A stretch of DNA of 64,000 bases from Rathayibacter_A sp036510655. GTDB lineage: Bacteria > Actinomycetota > Actinomycetes > Actinomycetales > Microbacteriaceae. Positions 25,377 through 33,819 of the stretch are shown here, piece by piece. The position numbers and the translations under genes are program-made. The notes beneath the pieces were generated by a model that saw nothing but the letters and a program-made list of their open reading frames with translations, had not been told where the DNA came from and made no database searches. The stretch's first letter is position 1, and the number at the start of each line of letters is the position of its first letter. Where the stretch lies: assembly GCA_036510655.1 (NCBI GenBank), contig DATCDQ010000078.1, positions 35,490-99,489 on the forward strand. Reading direction: 5' to 3'.

Positions 25377-26465
25377 ATGAGAATGCGAAGCATGAAAGCG
25401 ATCGGCGTTGCGGCCGCGCTGCTCACAGTAGCGGGAGTGATGACAGCGTGTTCTGCCACCAACCCGTCCGGTGGGAGCAGCACGAACGGTGCGGCCGCTG
25501 CACAGGGCTTCAAGATCGGCCTGTTGCTGCCCGACGAGACGTCGACCCGCTATGAGACCCAAGACAAGCCGGATTTCGTCGCGGCGGTCAAAGCAGAATG
25601 TGCCACGTGTGAGGTGTTGTACGCCAACGCCAATCAGGATGCGTCGAAGCAGCAGCAACAGGCCCAGTCGATGCTGACCCAGGGCGTTAAGGCTCTGGTC
25701 GTCGACCCATGGGACGGCGTGGCCGCCGCCAGTATCGTCAATTCTGCGGCTGCACAGAACGTTCCCGTAATCGCATATGACCGCATCATCCAGAGTCCGA
25801 AGCTCGCGTTTGTGATCTCGAACAACTACGTCAAGGTCGGTGAGCTACAGGGACAGGCACTCGTCGAGAAACTGCAGAAGGACAACGTGCCAGCCGGCAG
25901 CGGCATCGTCATGATCAACGGTGCCTCAACCGACAACAACGCGGTGAACATCCAAAAGGGTGCACTGAGCAAGATCGAGCCGGCCGGCTACAAAGTGCTC
26001 AGCCATGTCGAGACCTGGGACCCGCCGACGGCGCAACAATTTGCAACTTCGCAGATCGCCAAGTTCGGCAACCAGATCAAGGCCATCTACACTGCGAACG
26101 ACGGCAACGCCCAGGCTGCCATATCCGCTATGAAGGCGGCCGGTATGGCGCTGGTACCGACAACGGGGCTTGACGCAACGCTCGCCGGCATCCAGTCGAT
26201 CCTCGCCGGTCAGCAGTACATGACCGTATACAACTCGTTCAAGGGCGAGGCCACCGAGGCGGCAAAGGTAGCCGTCGCGCTGGCGCAGGGTCACAAAGTG
26301 AACTCCACCGACAAGGTCAATGGAATCCCCGCCTTCCTGCAGCAACCGCAGGCTGTAACGGTCGACACGATCGAGTCCACGGTGGTCAAGGACGGTGTGT
26401 ACAAGGTGAGTGACATCTGCACCACGCAGTTCGCGGCGGCTTGCCAGGCACACGGAATCCAGTAG
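25377..26465 (+). CDS. Xylose/ribose-type sugar-binding lipoprotein
   Basis: The 362-residue binding protein of the CUT2 class resembles XylF. The lipobox M-T-A-C places the anchored cysteine at residue 25. The sugar-binding fold follows: F-K-I-G-L-L-L-P-D-E-T-S-T-R-Y, A-N-A-N-Q-D-A-S-K-Q-Q-Q-Q-A, G-V-K-A-L-V-V-D-P-W-D, V-P-V-I-A-Y-D-R and A-I-Y-T-A-N-D-G. GGAGGTTTTGTC before the ATG is a strong ribosome site. It heads an operon with an ATPase and a permease and is preceded by operator site 3, so uptake is probably under the IclR pair. The ligand is probably a pentose, a uronate or another monosaccharide. Confidence 0.9.
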   Translation: MRMRSMKAIGVAAALLTVAGVMTACSATNPSGGSSTNGAAAAQGFKIGLLLPDETSTRYETQDKPDFVAAVKAECATCEVLYANANQDASKQQQQAQSMLTQGVKALVVDPWDGVAAASIVNSAAAQNVPVIAYDRIIQSPKLAFVISNNYVKVGELQGQALVEKLQKDNVPAGSGIVMINGASTDNNAVNIQKGALSKIEPAGYKVLSHVETWDPPTAQQFATSQIAKFGNQIKAIYTANDGNAQAAISAMKAAGMALVPTTGLDATLAGIQSILAGQQYMTVYNSFKGEATEAAKVAVALAQGHKVNSTDKVNGIPAFLQQPQAVTVDTIESTVVKDGVYKVSDICTTQFAAACQAHGIQ

Positions 26466-26565
26466 CAGGAGATTGCAGGCTGTGCCCTGGCGTACGAGGC
26501 CAGGGCACAGCCGCTCGGATGGTCCCAGCCGCCGTGAATTCGTCACGGCCATTCGAAGGAGAATT

Positions 26566-27378
26566 GTGACCGACAAAACCTCCACGCCCGACGACGAGCC
26601 TGTACCGTTGCTTTCGCTTCGAGGCATCAGCAAAGCCTTTGGGGCGGTGAACGCGCTCAGCGCAGTCGAGTTCGACGTCTATGCAGGTGAGATCGTGGCG
26701 CTGGTCGGCGACAACGGCGCCGGAAAGTCAACCCTGGTCAAGATTCTCGCGGGCGCACATCCTGCCGACAGCGGGACGATCTCGTGGAAGGGTGAGCCGG
26801 TCACCATTTCCAGCCCAATTGAGGCTCAACAACTCGGCATCGCCACCGTGTATCAAGACCTGGCGCTGTGCGACAACCTCGACGTGGTGCAGAACCTATT
26901 CCTCGGGCGCGAGAGCGGATCCGCCTTCGCCATGAACGAGGTCGACATGGAGCAGCGGTCGTGGGGGCTGTTACGACAGCTCTCGGCGAAGATTCCGTCG
27001 GTGCGAGTTCCGGTCGCCAGCCTTTCTGGCGGCCAGCGCCAGACCGTCGCAATCGCTCGCTCGCTCGTCGGAGAGCCCTCGGTCGTGATCCTCGATGAGC
27101 CGACTGCGGCACTTGGGGTCGCACAGACCGCCGAGGTGCTCAATCTGGTCGAGCGGTTGCGCGAGCGTGGGCTCGGCGTCATTCTGATCAGTCACAACAT
27201 GGCCAATGTGCAGAACGTGTCCGACCGGATCGTCGTGTTACGGCTTGGCATGAACAACGGGTCGTTCGCGACGCGTGAGGTCACCTACGAAGAGATCATC
27301 ACGGCGATTACAGGCGCATCAGAGAACGCCGTCACAGAACGGGCCGCTGTGCACGAGGAGAAGGAGCAGGCGAAGTGA
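26566..27378 (+). CDS. Sugar ABC transporter ATP-binding protein, single-domain CUT2 type
   Basis: The GTG at 26566 follows GAAGGAGAATT, giving 270 residues. The frame extends back to 26410 but overlaps the binding-protein gene and carries no family sequence. The single ABC domain has Walker A G-D-N-G-A-G-K-S-T, signature L-S-G-G-Q-R-Q, Walker B V-V-I-L-D-E-P-T-A-A-L and the switch histidine in L-I-S-H-N-M. Classical xylose/ribose ATPases have two fused ABC domains of about 500 residues, so this half-size form must work as a dimer. The stop overlaps the permease start (GTGA). Confidence 0.9.
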   Translation: MTDKTSTPDDEPVPLLSLRGISKAFGAVNALSAVEFDVYAGEIVALVGDNGAGKSTLVKILAGAHPADSGTISWKGEPVTISSPIEAQQLGIATVYQDLALCDNLDVVQNLFLGRESGSAFAMNEVDMEQRSWGLLRQLSAKIPSVRVPVASLSGGQRQTVAIARSLVGEPSVVILDEPTAALGVAQTAEVLNLVERLRERGLGVILISHNMANVQNVSDRIVVLRLGMNNGSFATREVTYEEIITAITGASENAVTERAAVHEEKEQAK

Positions 27379-27719
27379 GTGTCCGTCCCCTCGACCGCCA
27401 AGACGAGCGGATCGAATTCCGGTCGGGCCTGCTGGGCGAAGCCCAGTCGTTGTGGAACCGAATCCGCAACGGCGATATCGGGTCGTTGCCTGTCATCATC
27501 GGGCTCATCCTCATCGCCGCAGTGTTCCAGACGCTCAACCCGCTGTTCCTCTCGAGCATCAACCTCGTGAACCTGATGCTGGATTCCGCTGCGATCGGAA
27601 CCATTGCCGTCGGCGTTGTTCTCGTGCTGCTCCTCGCTCAGATCGACTTGTCGATCGGCTCAGTCAGCGGCTTTGCGGCTGCTATTCTCGCGGTCACGTT
27701 CGTGCAAATGCACGTGCCA

Positions 27720-28793
27720 CTAGTGTCGCGTTTCTGAAGTTGGTTGATGGTTCGCTTTCTTGAGGATCTCGTCGGCGGTCTTGGTCCATACGAATGCATG
27801 TTTGCGGGTGTTCCAGCCGGTGATGAATTGTCGGATCTTCGCGTTCAGGTCTTTCACGGACGTGAATACGCCTCGGCGGATGGCCTGCTTGTCGATGATC
27901 CCGAACCAGACTTCGACGAGGTTCAGCCACGATCCCGATGTCGGGGTGAAGTGCACGTGGAACCTTGGATTCTTCTGCAACCAGTCCTTGACCTCGGGGG
28001 TCTTGTGTGTGGCGTAGTTATCCATCACCAGGTGCAGATCCTGTTGCGGGTAGGCACGGTTCAGCTGGCGCAGGAAGCTCAAGAACTCCTGCCGGCGGTG
28101 CTTGGGCTTGACGGCGCCGGTGACCTGGCCGGTCGCGATCTCCAACGCCGCGAACAATGTTGTCGTCCCGTGACGCTTGTAGTCGTGCGTGCGTTTCTCC
28201 GTATCGCCGATCCGCATCGGCAGCATCGGCGCGGTCCGGTCCAACGCCTGGATCTGGCTCTTCTCGTCCACGCAGAGCACGATCGCGTTCTCCGGCGGCG
28301 CCAGATACAAGCCCACCACGTCGGTGACCTTCCCGACGAGCTCGGGGTCGGTGGAGAACTTGAACGTCTCGGACCGCCAGGGCTGCACCCCGTACTTGCG
28401 CCACGCCCGCGCGACGGTGGCGTTGCCGATCTTGAGGTGATTCGCCAGCAGCCTGGAGGACCAATGCGTCACCCCGAATTTCTTCGGCGGTGCCGTCAAC
28501 GTCGCCGTGATGATCCGCTCGTCATCGACCTGCTTCGGCCGGCCCGCACGCGGCGCGTCGGCCAGTCCACCAAGACCTGCCTCGACATACCGATTCCGCC
28601 ACTTCCACACCGAGGTCGTCGTCGTCCCGACCTCGACCGCGATGCGCGCGTTCGCGAAGCCCTCCGACGCGAGCAACACAATCCGAGCCCGTTGCGCGAG
28701 CCCCGCACGGATCGCCGTCGACCGCGTCCACGATGCCAACTCATCCCGATCGCCATCAAAGAGCCGCAACGCCGGAGCAGGAGAATTCGCCAT
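27720..28793 (-). CDS. IS630-family transposase
   Basis: The 357-residue DDE transposase starts at the ATG preceded by GGGAGAATTGG; an upstream ATG at 28820 is possible. The N-terminus holds a helix-turn-helix (A-N-A-R-I-A-V-E-V-G-T-T-T-T-S-V-W-K-W-R). The catalytic domain shows I-V-L-C-V-D-E-K-S-Q, then L-V-M-D-N-Y-A-T-H-K and W-L-N-L-V-E-V-W-F, giving the D-D-E triad of the IS630/Tc1 type. The final TAG stop is made from the duplicated TA target plus one chromosomal base at 27720, so the element does not carry its own complete stop codon. The frame looks intact. Confidence 0.93.
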   Translation of the reverse strand: MANSPAPALRLFDGDRDELASWTRSTAIRAGLAQRARIVLLASEGFANARIAVEVGTTTTSVWKWRNRYVEAGLGGLADAPRAGRPKQVDDERIITATLTAPPKKFGVTHWSSRLLANHLKIGNATVARAWRKYGVQPWRSETFKFSTDPELVGKVTDVVGLYLAPPENAIVLCVDEKSQIQALDRTAPMLPMRIGDTEKRTHDYKRHGTTTLFAALEIATGQVTGAVKPKHRRQEFLSFLRQLNRAYPQQDLHLVMDNYATHKTPEVKDWLQKNPRFHVHFTPTSGSWLNLVEVWFGIIDKQAIRRGVFTSVKDLNAKIRQFITGWNTRKHAFVWTKTADEILKKANHQPTSETRH

Positions 28794-28844
28794 AACCAAT
28801 TCTCCCAAACCATCAACCATTTAGGAACTAACGACACGCAACAC
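27723..28844. mobile_element. IS630-type insertion sequence, 1122 bases, in the sugar permease gene
   Basis: The element is bounded by the dinucleotide TA at 27721-27722 and 28845-28846, the target duplication expected for IS630. The ends are imperfect inverted repeats: GTGTCGCGTTTC at the left and, read inward from the right, GTGTTGCGTGTC (10 of 12 match). A second matching block, TGGTTGATGG, lies inside both ends. One full-length transposase gene fills it on the minus strand. The exact duplication and unmutated flanking codons suggest a recent insertion. Confidence 0.9.
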
Positions 28845-29775
28845 TAGTGGTGGCGTTGGCGGTGCCGATCGTGGCCGGCGCGGTTCTCGGCCTGGTTTAC
28901 GGGTTGCTCTTTCTGCATTTCGGCGTGCCGAGCTTCGTTTCGACCCTCGGCGGCTTGCTCGCGGTTCTTGGGTTCCAGCTCTACCTTCTGGGCACCAATG
29001 GCTCGATCAATCTTCCATTCGACTCTTTCATCGTCGAGTTCGCGCAGACGATGTTCTTGCCGGCGGTTATCTCGTACGTGCTCGTGGCGATCATTGCCGT
29101 GCTGTATGTGGCGCTCGCACTCGCCTCCTCACGCAAGAGAGCCCGCGGCAACCTGTCGGCACCCTTGCCCGCTGGAATTTACATTCGTGGCGTCGTGATT
29201 CTGGTTGTGCTGGCCGCCATCGTCTGGTACCTCAACCTTTCACGTGGGGTGGCCGTGATGTTTGTCTTCTTCATCGCGATCATCGCGGTGACTGCGTATG
29301 CGCTCAAGCGCACGCGTTGGGGGCGCGCGATGTACGCCATAGGCGGGAACGTCGAGGCCGCGCGGCGAGCAGGGATCAGGGTGAACATGGTCTATTTGTC
29401 GGCCTTCATCCTCTCCTCAGCGCTGGCCGCGATCGGCGGCCTGCTCGCCGCCGGCCGCCTCGCATCTGCCACGCTGAGTAGCGGCACCGGTGAGGTCAAT
29501 CTCGACGCCATCGCCGCGGCCGTTATCGGTGGAACGAGCTTGTTCGGTGGGCGTGGCAGCGCGCAATCGGCCCTCTTGGGAATCCTTGTGATCGAGGCCA
29601 TTGCCAGCGGCCTCAACCTGCTCAACCTGGACTCCTCGATCCGGTTCATGATCACCGGGGGAGTGCTCGTTGTCGCAGTAATCGTCGATTCACTCTCGAG
29701 GCGTTCGCGGGCCGCACACGGGACCGCCTGAACTCGCGTCGGCCAGCTTGCGACCCGCGCGCCAGCTGACGCGTT

Positions 29776-29798
29776 GTGCGCCAGTTGAAGTGGCGCAC
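29776..29798. repeat. Short dispersed hairpin repeat, copy 2
   Basis: GTGCGCCA and TGGCGCAC form a perfect 8-base inverted repeat around the loop GTTGAAG. The stem core and loop resemble the copy at 16609-16629. It lies between the split permease gene and the SDR gene. Confidence 0.6.
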
Positions 29799-29853
29799 GG
29801 CGCGTAAACGGGCGCAGCCGTTTGATTGTGCCCAAGGCGGGTACTGTGTGCGC

Positions 29854-30648
29854 ATGAGATTCTCGGACAAGGTGGTCGTCGTTACCGGCGGAGCGCACGG
29901 CATCGGCCGGGCGACGGTCGCGCGCTTTCTGGCGGAGGGCGCGCGCATCGCGCTACTCGACATCGATGCGGTTGCCGCTGCGCAGGTCAGCTTGGAACTC
30001 GCGCCTGATGACGGCGATGGCAACGGCGCCGGCGACGGCAGTGGCAACAGCTGTGTCTTCGTGGCGGGATGCGACATCCTGGACGCAGCATCGGTCGACG
30101 CGGCTGTCGCATCCGTTGTGGACCACTTTGGGCGGATCGACGTGCTCGCCTCCGTCGCTGGCGGGGACATCGTGCCCGATGACCCTTTGAGCGAGGCACA
30201 CTGGAACGCCGTAGTCAGTTGGAACCTCCACGGCCCCGTGCGGCTGATTCGTGCGTGCCTTCCGCAGCTGAAGCAGGCGCGCGGCTCGATCGTGCTGGTC
30301 GGCTCTGTCAACGGGATCCAGGCCTTCGGGCAGCCGGCCTATTCGAGCGCGAAGGCCGGGCTGTCGCTGCTCGCCCGCAACCTGGCAGTGACACTCGGAC
30401 CGGACGGTGTGCGCATCAACGTTGTCGCCCCCGGCACGGTGCGCACCCGGGTGTGGGACAACGCGGCCCGCGGAGCGGACACGATGCTCGCGCTGTATCC
30501 GCTCGGTCGTGTGGGGGAGCCGAGCGACATCGCATCCGCCATCGCTTTTTTGGCCTCAGCGGATGCCGCGTGGATCACCGGCGTGACGCTTCCCGTCGAC
30601 GGCGGCGCCACGGCCGGGCCGCTGGGAATGCTGCCACGCGGGCCCTGA
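29854..30648 (+). CDS. Short-chain dehydrogenase/reductase
   Basis: I chose the ATG at 29854 because the product then starts directly at the Rossmann fold (V-V-V-T-G-G-A-H-G-I-G-R). The longer frame from 29776 begins inside a hairpin repeat. The 264-residue enzyme has catalytic Ser in V-G-S-V-N, the Y-S-S-A-K pair, and V-A-P-G-T-V-R-T followed by V-D-G-G. A glycine- and aspartate-rich stretch near residue 50 (D-D-G-D-G-N-G-A-G-D-G-S-G-N) is an unusual insertion. Position after the sugar importer suggests it oxidises an imported sugar or its acid. The 122 bases before it hold the hairpin repeat and no obvious operator. Confidence 0.85.
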   Translation: MRFSDKVVVVTGGAHGIGRATVARFLAEGARIALLDIDAVAAAQVSLELAPDDGDGNGAGDGSGNSCVFVAGCDILDAASVDAAVASVVDHFGRIDVLASVAGGDIVPDDPLSEAHWNAVVSWNLHGPVRLIRACLPQLKQARGSIVLVGSVNGIQAFGQPAYSSAKAGLSLLARNLAVTLGPDGVRINVVAPGTVRTRVWDNAARGADTMLALYPLGRVGEPSDIASAIAFLASADAAWITGVTLPVDGGATAGPLGMLPRGP

Positions 30649-30805
30649 CCGTCAGCTGGCCACCACGAGGCCAGCGTAGTTGAGCGCGACGTATCCTGGG
30701 GAGGATGACACCCGCGACCACCATTAAGCCGAAGTTACGTGTTCTGAGGACGCGTTTATGTGTTTTGAACTGGGGTTGTGTTGATGACTTTGTTGGTGTT
30801 TGTGG

Positions 30806-31522
30806 CTACTTGAGTGTGGTCGGGATGGGTTGGCCGATTAGTTCGAATGCTCGGCGTTGGATCGGTGTGGGTGTGGCGATGACCTCGAAGCCGATGTTCT
30901 GATCGTGGCCGGCGATGTGGATCCGGTTACGGGTCAGGGTTGCGAGGTGGTCCAGGAGGCTTCTGCAGCTGTAGACGGGGTCACTGGTGTCGGCGCCCGT
31001 GTGTGTGGATGCTTTTGATTGTGCGGTGATGGAGCGATTCGCGGGCGCGACCGGGTCAGCCGGGTCGGGCCGGTGTTCGTCGGTGAAGGTCAAGGGTGTC
31101 CAGGCGTGGCGGAGGTGCCAGACCAGGTAGGAGGCGAGCATGCACAGGAACACGTGCGCACGAACCCGGGTGTCGGTCCAGTGGTAGTTGGGCCGTAGGT
31201 CCAGGTCGATGGCTTTGATGCAGCGGAAGTCGCGTTCCACGTTCCCCAACGATTTGTAGGTCGTCACCACGGTCGCGGCATCCATCTGAGTTTCGGGCAC
31301 GTTGGTGCGGATGATGTAGATGCCGTCCAACGCCGTTTCGGTATCAATGCTGGCCTGGTTGCGGGTGAAGGTGAACAGGCCGTCGGCGATGCTCAACCGG
31401 AAGTGTTTGGCCATGTTGTGTTTGCCCAGGACTTTCCCGACGCGGACCCCGATCGGTCCGGCCTTGATCAACCGTTCGCCCGCCCGTGAGGTCCCCATTG
31501 ACGACACCGTTTGCGTCCGTTA
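30806..31522 (-). pseudogene. IS1634-like transposase, C-terminal remnant
   Basis: The frame encodes the end of an IS1634/IS4-type transposase: L-D-G-I-Y-I-I-R-T-N-V, T-Y-K-S-L-G-N-V-E-R-D-F-R with the catalytic glutamate, then R-P-N-Y-H-W-T-D-T-R-V-R-A-H-V-F-L-C-M-L-A-S-Y-L. The N-terminal half with the first two catalytic acids is missing: the frame meets a stop at 31523-31525 and unrelated DNA follows. The 157 bases between the SDR stop and this remnant probably include the right end of the element, but I could not define its terminal repeat. Confidence 0.8.
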
Positions 31523-31634
31523 GGACTCGAAGATAGATGCCCTCGTCGAATTGACGTGAGGGGCCAGTACTACCGTCGTGTTTATGGGTGTGTTCGCGCG
31601 CTCGGTAGTGGTGTTGTTTCGCGCTTTGTTGGTG

Positions 31635-31830
31635 TCATCGTCGCCAGCGTGACCGGTTCAGGACGTGTTCGGGGCTGGGCGGCTGGGTGAGGACCAGGCA
31701 GATGATGAGGTGTCTGATCTCGGGAAGGCTCAACGCGACGAGGTCGGACTGACCGGTGTTTGGGTCCCCCTTTTTGACGAGGTCGCCGTCAGGAACGCGT
31801 GCGCGGGTACGAATACGGACAGGGTGATGT
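31635..31830 (-). pseudogene. IS701-like transposase, C-terminal remnant
   Basis: On the minus strand a frame ending at TGA 31635-31637 reads D-L-V-A-L-S-L-P-E-I-R-H-L-I, then about 20 residues, then V-L-N-R-S-R-W-R-R. This is the usual tail of actinobacterial IS701-type transposases (S-x-P-E-x-R-x-L ... W-S-R-W-R-R). Nothing of the catalytic core remains. It abuts the oxidoreductase stop at 31832. Together with the IS1634-like fragment it marks an old insertion hot spot at the border between the two sugar loci. Confidence 0.55.
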
Positions 31831-31831
31831 G

Positions 31832-32845
31832 TCAGAGTGGCTGCACTGCTGCCGGACGCCCGGTCGCGATCGACTCGTACGCGGCCAGCACCACCTCGAG
31901 TGCGCGGAGTCCGTCGCGTCCGCTTGGCACCGGCTGTCGCACCTCGGCGATGGCTCCGAGGAATTCGTCGAGCATCGCCGCGTCGAGGTCCGCCCCGTAC
32001 GAGAGCCAGAGCGGCGACTGGTCCGTCTCGGAGAAGCCATCGACACGTTCAGCGAACGGCGCCAGCTCCGCGATGCCGCCTTCGGTGATCACCCGCACGG
32101 TCAGGCCGCCCCAGGTGGGATAGTGATCGGGCACAGACCAGCTGCAGTCGATGACCGCGGTGAGACCGTTCGAATACCGGATGGAGACGAGCCCAGCGGT
32201 CTCGACCTCGCAGTCGGGGCGCAGCAGGCGGTTCGCGACGGCGAACACCTCCTCCGCGTCTGAGTCGGGAAAGAGACCGAAGACGAGGTCGGCGACATGC
32301 ACGGTGTGGTCGGCGACGGCACCTCCGCCGGCCAGCGCTGGGTCGGTGAACCATGCTCGCTCGGATGGCAGCCGTCCGTTGTTGGCTCCGCTGATACTCA
32401 GGACCTTGCCCATGGCCCCTGTCTGCACTCGGTGCCTCAGCTGTGCATACTGGGCGGTGAATCGCACGGGGAAGGCAGTCATCAGCGACACCCCGGCCCG
32501 GTCACAGGCGTCGATGATGCGACGCGCATCCCTGCGAGTGGTAGCCAACGGCTTCTCGCAGAGGACGTGCGCGCCGGCCGCGGCGGCGCGTTCGACATCC
32601 TCGACGTGCCGCGTGTTTTCGGAACACACGATGACGGCGTCGGGATGCCAGGCGAGCAGCTCGTCGACGGTGTCGACGTACACCACGCCGATGCTCTCTG
32701 CGAGTTCGCGGCCGCCGGACTCACCGGCCGGGCGCGCGACGTTGCCCGGATCGGTGGCGACGCATTCCACGTCGGAGCGGTCGCGCAGGATGGACGCGTA
32801 GCTGATCGCGTGGGTGTGCGCGAACGAGATGATTCCGACCTTCAC
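31832..32845 (-). CDS. Gfo/Idh/MocA-family oxidoreductase
   Basis: The 337-residue NAD(P)-dependent sugar oxidoreductase has the Rossmann start K-V-G-I-I-S-F-A-H-T-H-A, the E-K-P-L-A-T motif with the active-site lysine at about 100, and an alpha/beta domain with G-G-G-A-V-A-D-H-T-V-H. It begins with GTG that overlaps the preceding stop and is the last gene of the long minus-strand operon. A second family member lies immediately upstream, so the pair may oxidise and then re-reduce a sugar at different positions. The cofactor motif lacks the usual G-x-G-x-x-G: residues S-F-A-H-T-H stand in its place, as in one branch of the family. Confidence 0.88.
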   Translation of the reverse strand: MKVGIISFAHTHAISYASILRDRSDVECVATDPGNVARPAGESGGRELAESIGVVYVDTVDELLAWHPDAVIVCSENTRHVEDVERAAAAGAHVLCEKPLATTRRDARRIIDACDRAGVSLMTAFPVRFTAQYAQLRHRVQTGAMGKVLSISGANNGRLPSERAWFTDPALAGGGAVADHTVHVADLVFGLFPDSDAEEVFAVANRLLRPDCEVETAGLVSIRYSNGLTAVIDCSWSVPDHYPTWGGLTVRVITEGGIAELAPFAERVDGFSETDQSPLWLSYGADLDAAMLDEFLGAIAEVRQPVPSGRDGLRALEVVLAAYESIATGRPAAVQPL

Positions 32846-33819
32846 CGCACATCCTCCAGAGCGATCTCTGTGTGCTCGTCCACGGAGCGGTTCACTGCGG
32901 CCGCGATGCGCACTGCTTCCAATCCGTCCTCGGGTGTGACCCGTGCGCGGCCGCCTTCGCGGATGGCGCGGGCGAAATCAGACAGCTCCGCCGTGTACGG
33001 GCTCGAGGCGGCCTCGACGGGCGGTACGTAGCCTGTTTCGCCCGCATCCGAATGCCCGTCGTAGTCGAGTACCGGATGCCGCAGGGAGTCGTGCTCGAGT
33101 AGTCCACCTGGCCCGGCCACGGAGAACCCGGTGTGAAAGCCGAGGGTGGGATTGCCCCAGACACCGTTGACATGGCTGATGGTTCCGGAGTGGTGCCGCA
33201 GGATGGCCTGCACTGTGGTCGAGGCGGTGGTCTCGTCGCCCACCCAAGTTGCATAGACCGCTTCAACGTCCCCGGCGCTCCAGCGCGCCAGATCGAAGTC
33301 GTGGATCATCTGGTCCATCGCGATGCCGCCAGATCGGGCCCGATCTCGGTACCACGGTTGTTTCGGCGCCGAGCCGATGCGGAAGAACCGCTGCACAGCA
33401 GGCGGTCCGATGCGGCCGCCAGCCACTGCCGTCCGCATCGCGGCATATGCGGGGAAGTAGCGCACCACGTGGGCTGGGAACAGCCGAACACCCGCGCGCT
33501 CGCAGGCCGCGATCATCGCCGCACTGTCGGCGATCGTGAGCGCCATCGGCTTCTCGCACACCACGTGCTTGCCTGCCTCGGCGGCGCGTTCGACCAGCAG
33601 GCGGTGCGTGTCCGTGGGTGTGGCAACATCGACGATGTCGGCGCTGTCCAGGAGTTCGTCCATCGAGTCGACGGCGCGTCCGCCGTACTGTCGAGTGAGT
33701 GCGGGCGCCTGTCCGTCGATCGAGTGAACGACAACGGCGAAGCCGAGCTTGAGCCATCCTGGTAGGTGAAGATGTGCGATTCCGCCTGCGCCGACCAGGC
33801 CGACGGTGGATATTGTCAC
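32842..33819 (-). CDS. Gfo/Idh/MocA-family oxidoreductase
   Basis: The 325-residue enzyme starts at GTG 33819, after AAGGAGCGAAT, in a GTGA overlap with the upstream gene. The longer frame to 34122 is a shadow. It has V-G-L-V-G-A-G-G-I-A-H-L-H, the catalytic-lysine motif C-E-K-P-M-A-L, and G-G-I-A-M-D-Q-M-I-H-D-F-D-L with the conserved D-x-x-x-H-D. It probably oxidises an inositol or sugar derivative using NAD(P). It is translated with the acyltransferase-like protein before it and the second oxidoreductase after it. Confidence 0.9.
   Translation of the reverse strand: MTISTVGLVGAGGIAHLHLPGWLKLGFAVVVHSIDGQAPALTRQYGGRAVDSMDELLDSADIVDVATPTDTHRLLVERAAEAGKHVVCEKPMALTIADSAAMIAACERAGVRLFPAHVVRYFPAYAAMRTAVAGGRIGPPAVQRFFRIGSAPKQPWYRDRARSGGIAMDQMIHDFDLARWSAGDVEAVYATWVGDETTASTTVQAILRHHSGTISHVNGVWGNPTLGFHTGFSVAGPGGLLEHDSLRHPVLDYDGHSDAGETGYVPPVEAASSPYTAELSDFARAIREGGRARVTPEDGLEAVRIAAAVNRSVDEHTEIALEDVR

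Larger units (their letters stand above)
27375..29731 (+). pseudogene. XylH-like sugar permease gene split by an IS630-type element
   Basis: The N-terminal part (27375-27722) encodes I-G-L-I-L-I-A-A-V-F-Q and the conserved L-L-L-A-Q-I-D-L-S-I-G-S-V-S-G. The C-terminal part (28847-29731) encodes the rest, including G-R-A-M-Y-A-I-G-G-N-V-E-A-A-R-R-A-G-I and G-G-T-S-L-F-G-G-R-G-S. Removing 27723-28846 rejoins the codons CTA and GTG in frame into one 410-residue CUT2 permease. As it stands, translation enters the element and stops at 27737 after four extra codons. A GTG at 28847 could start the C-terminal piece, but without the first helices it is unlikely to transport. The rest of the importer is intact. 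Confidence 0.93.

Noticed and set aside
27744..28847. 367-codon open frame on the plus strand inside the IS
   Set aside because: It is antisense to the transposase, which carries the D-D-E motifs. The plus frame shows no family features.
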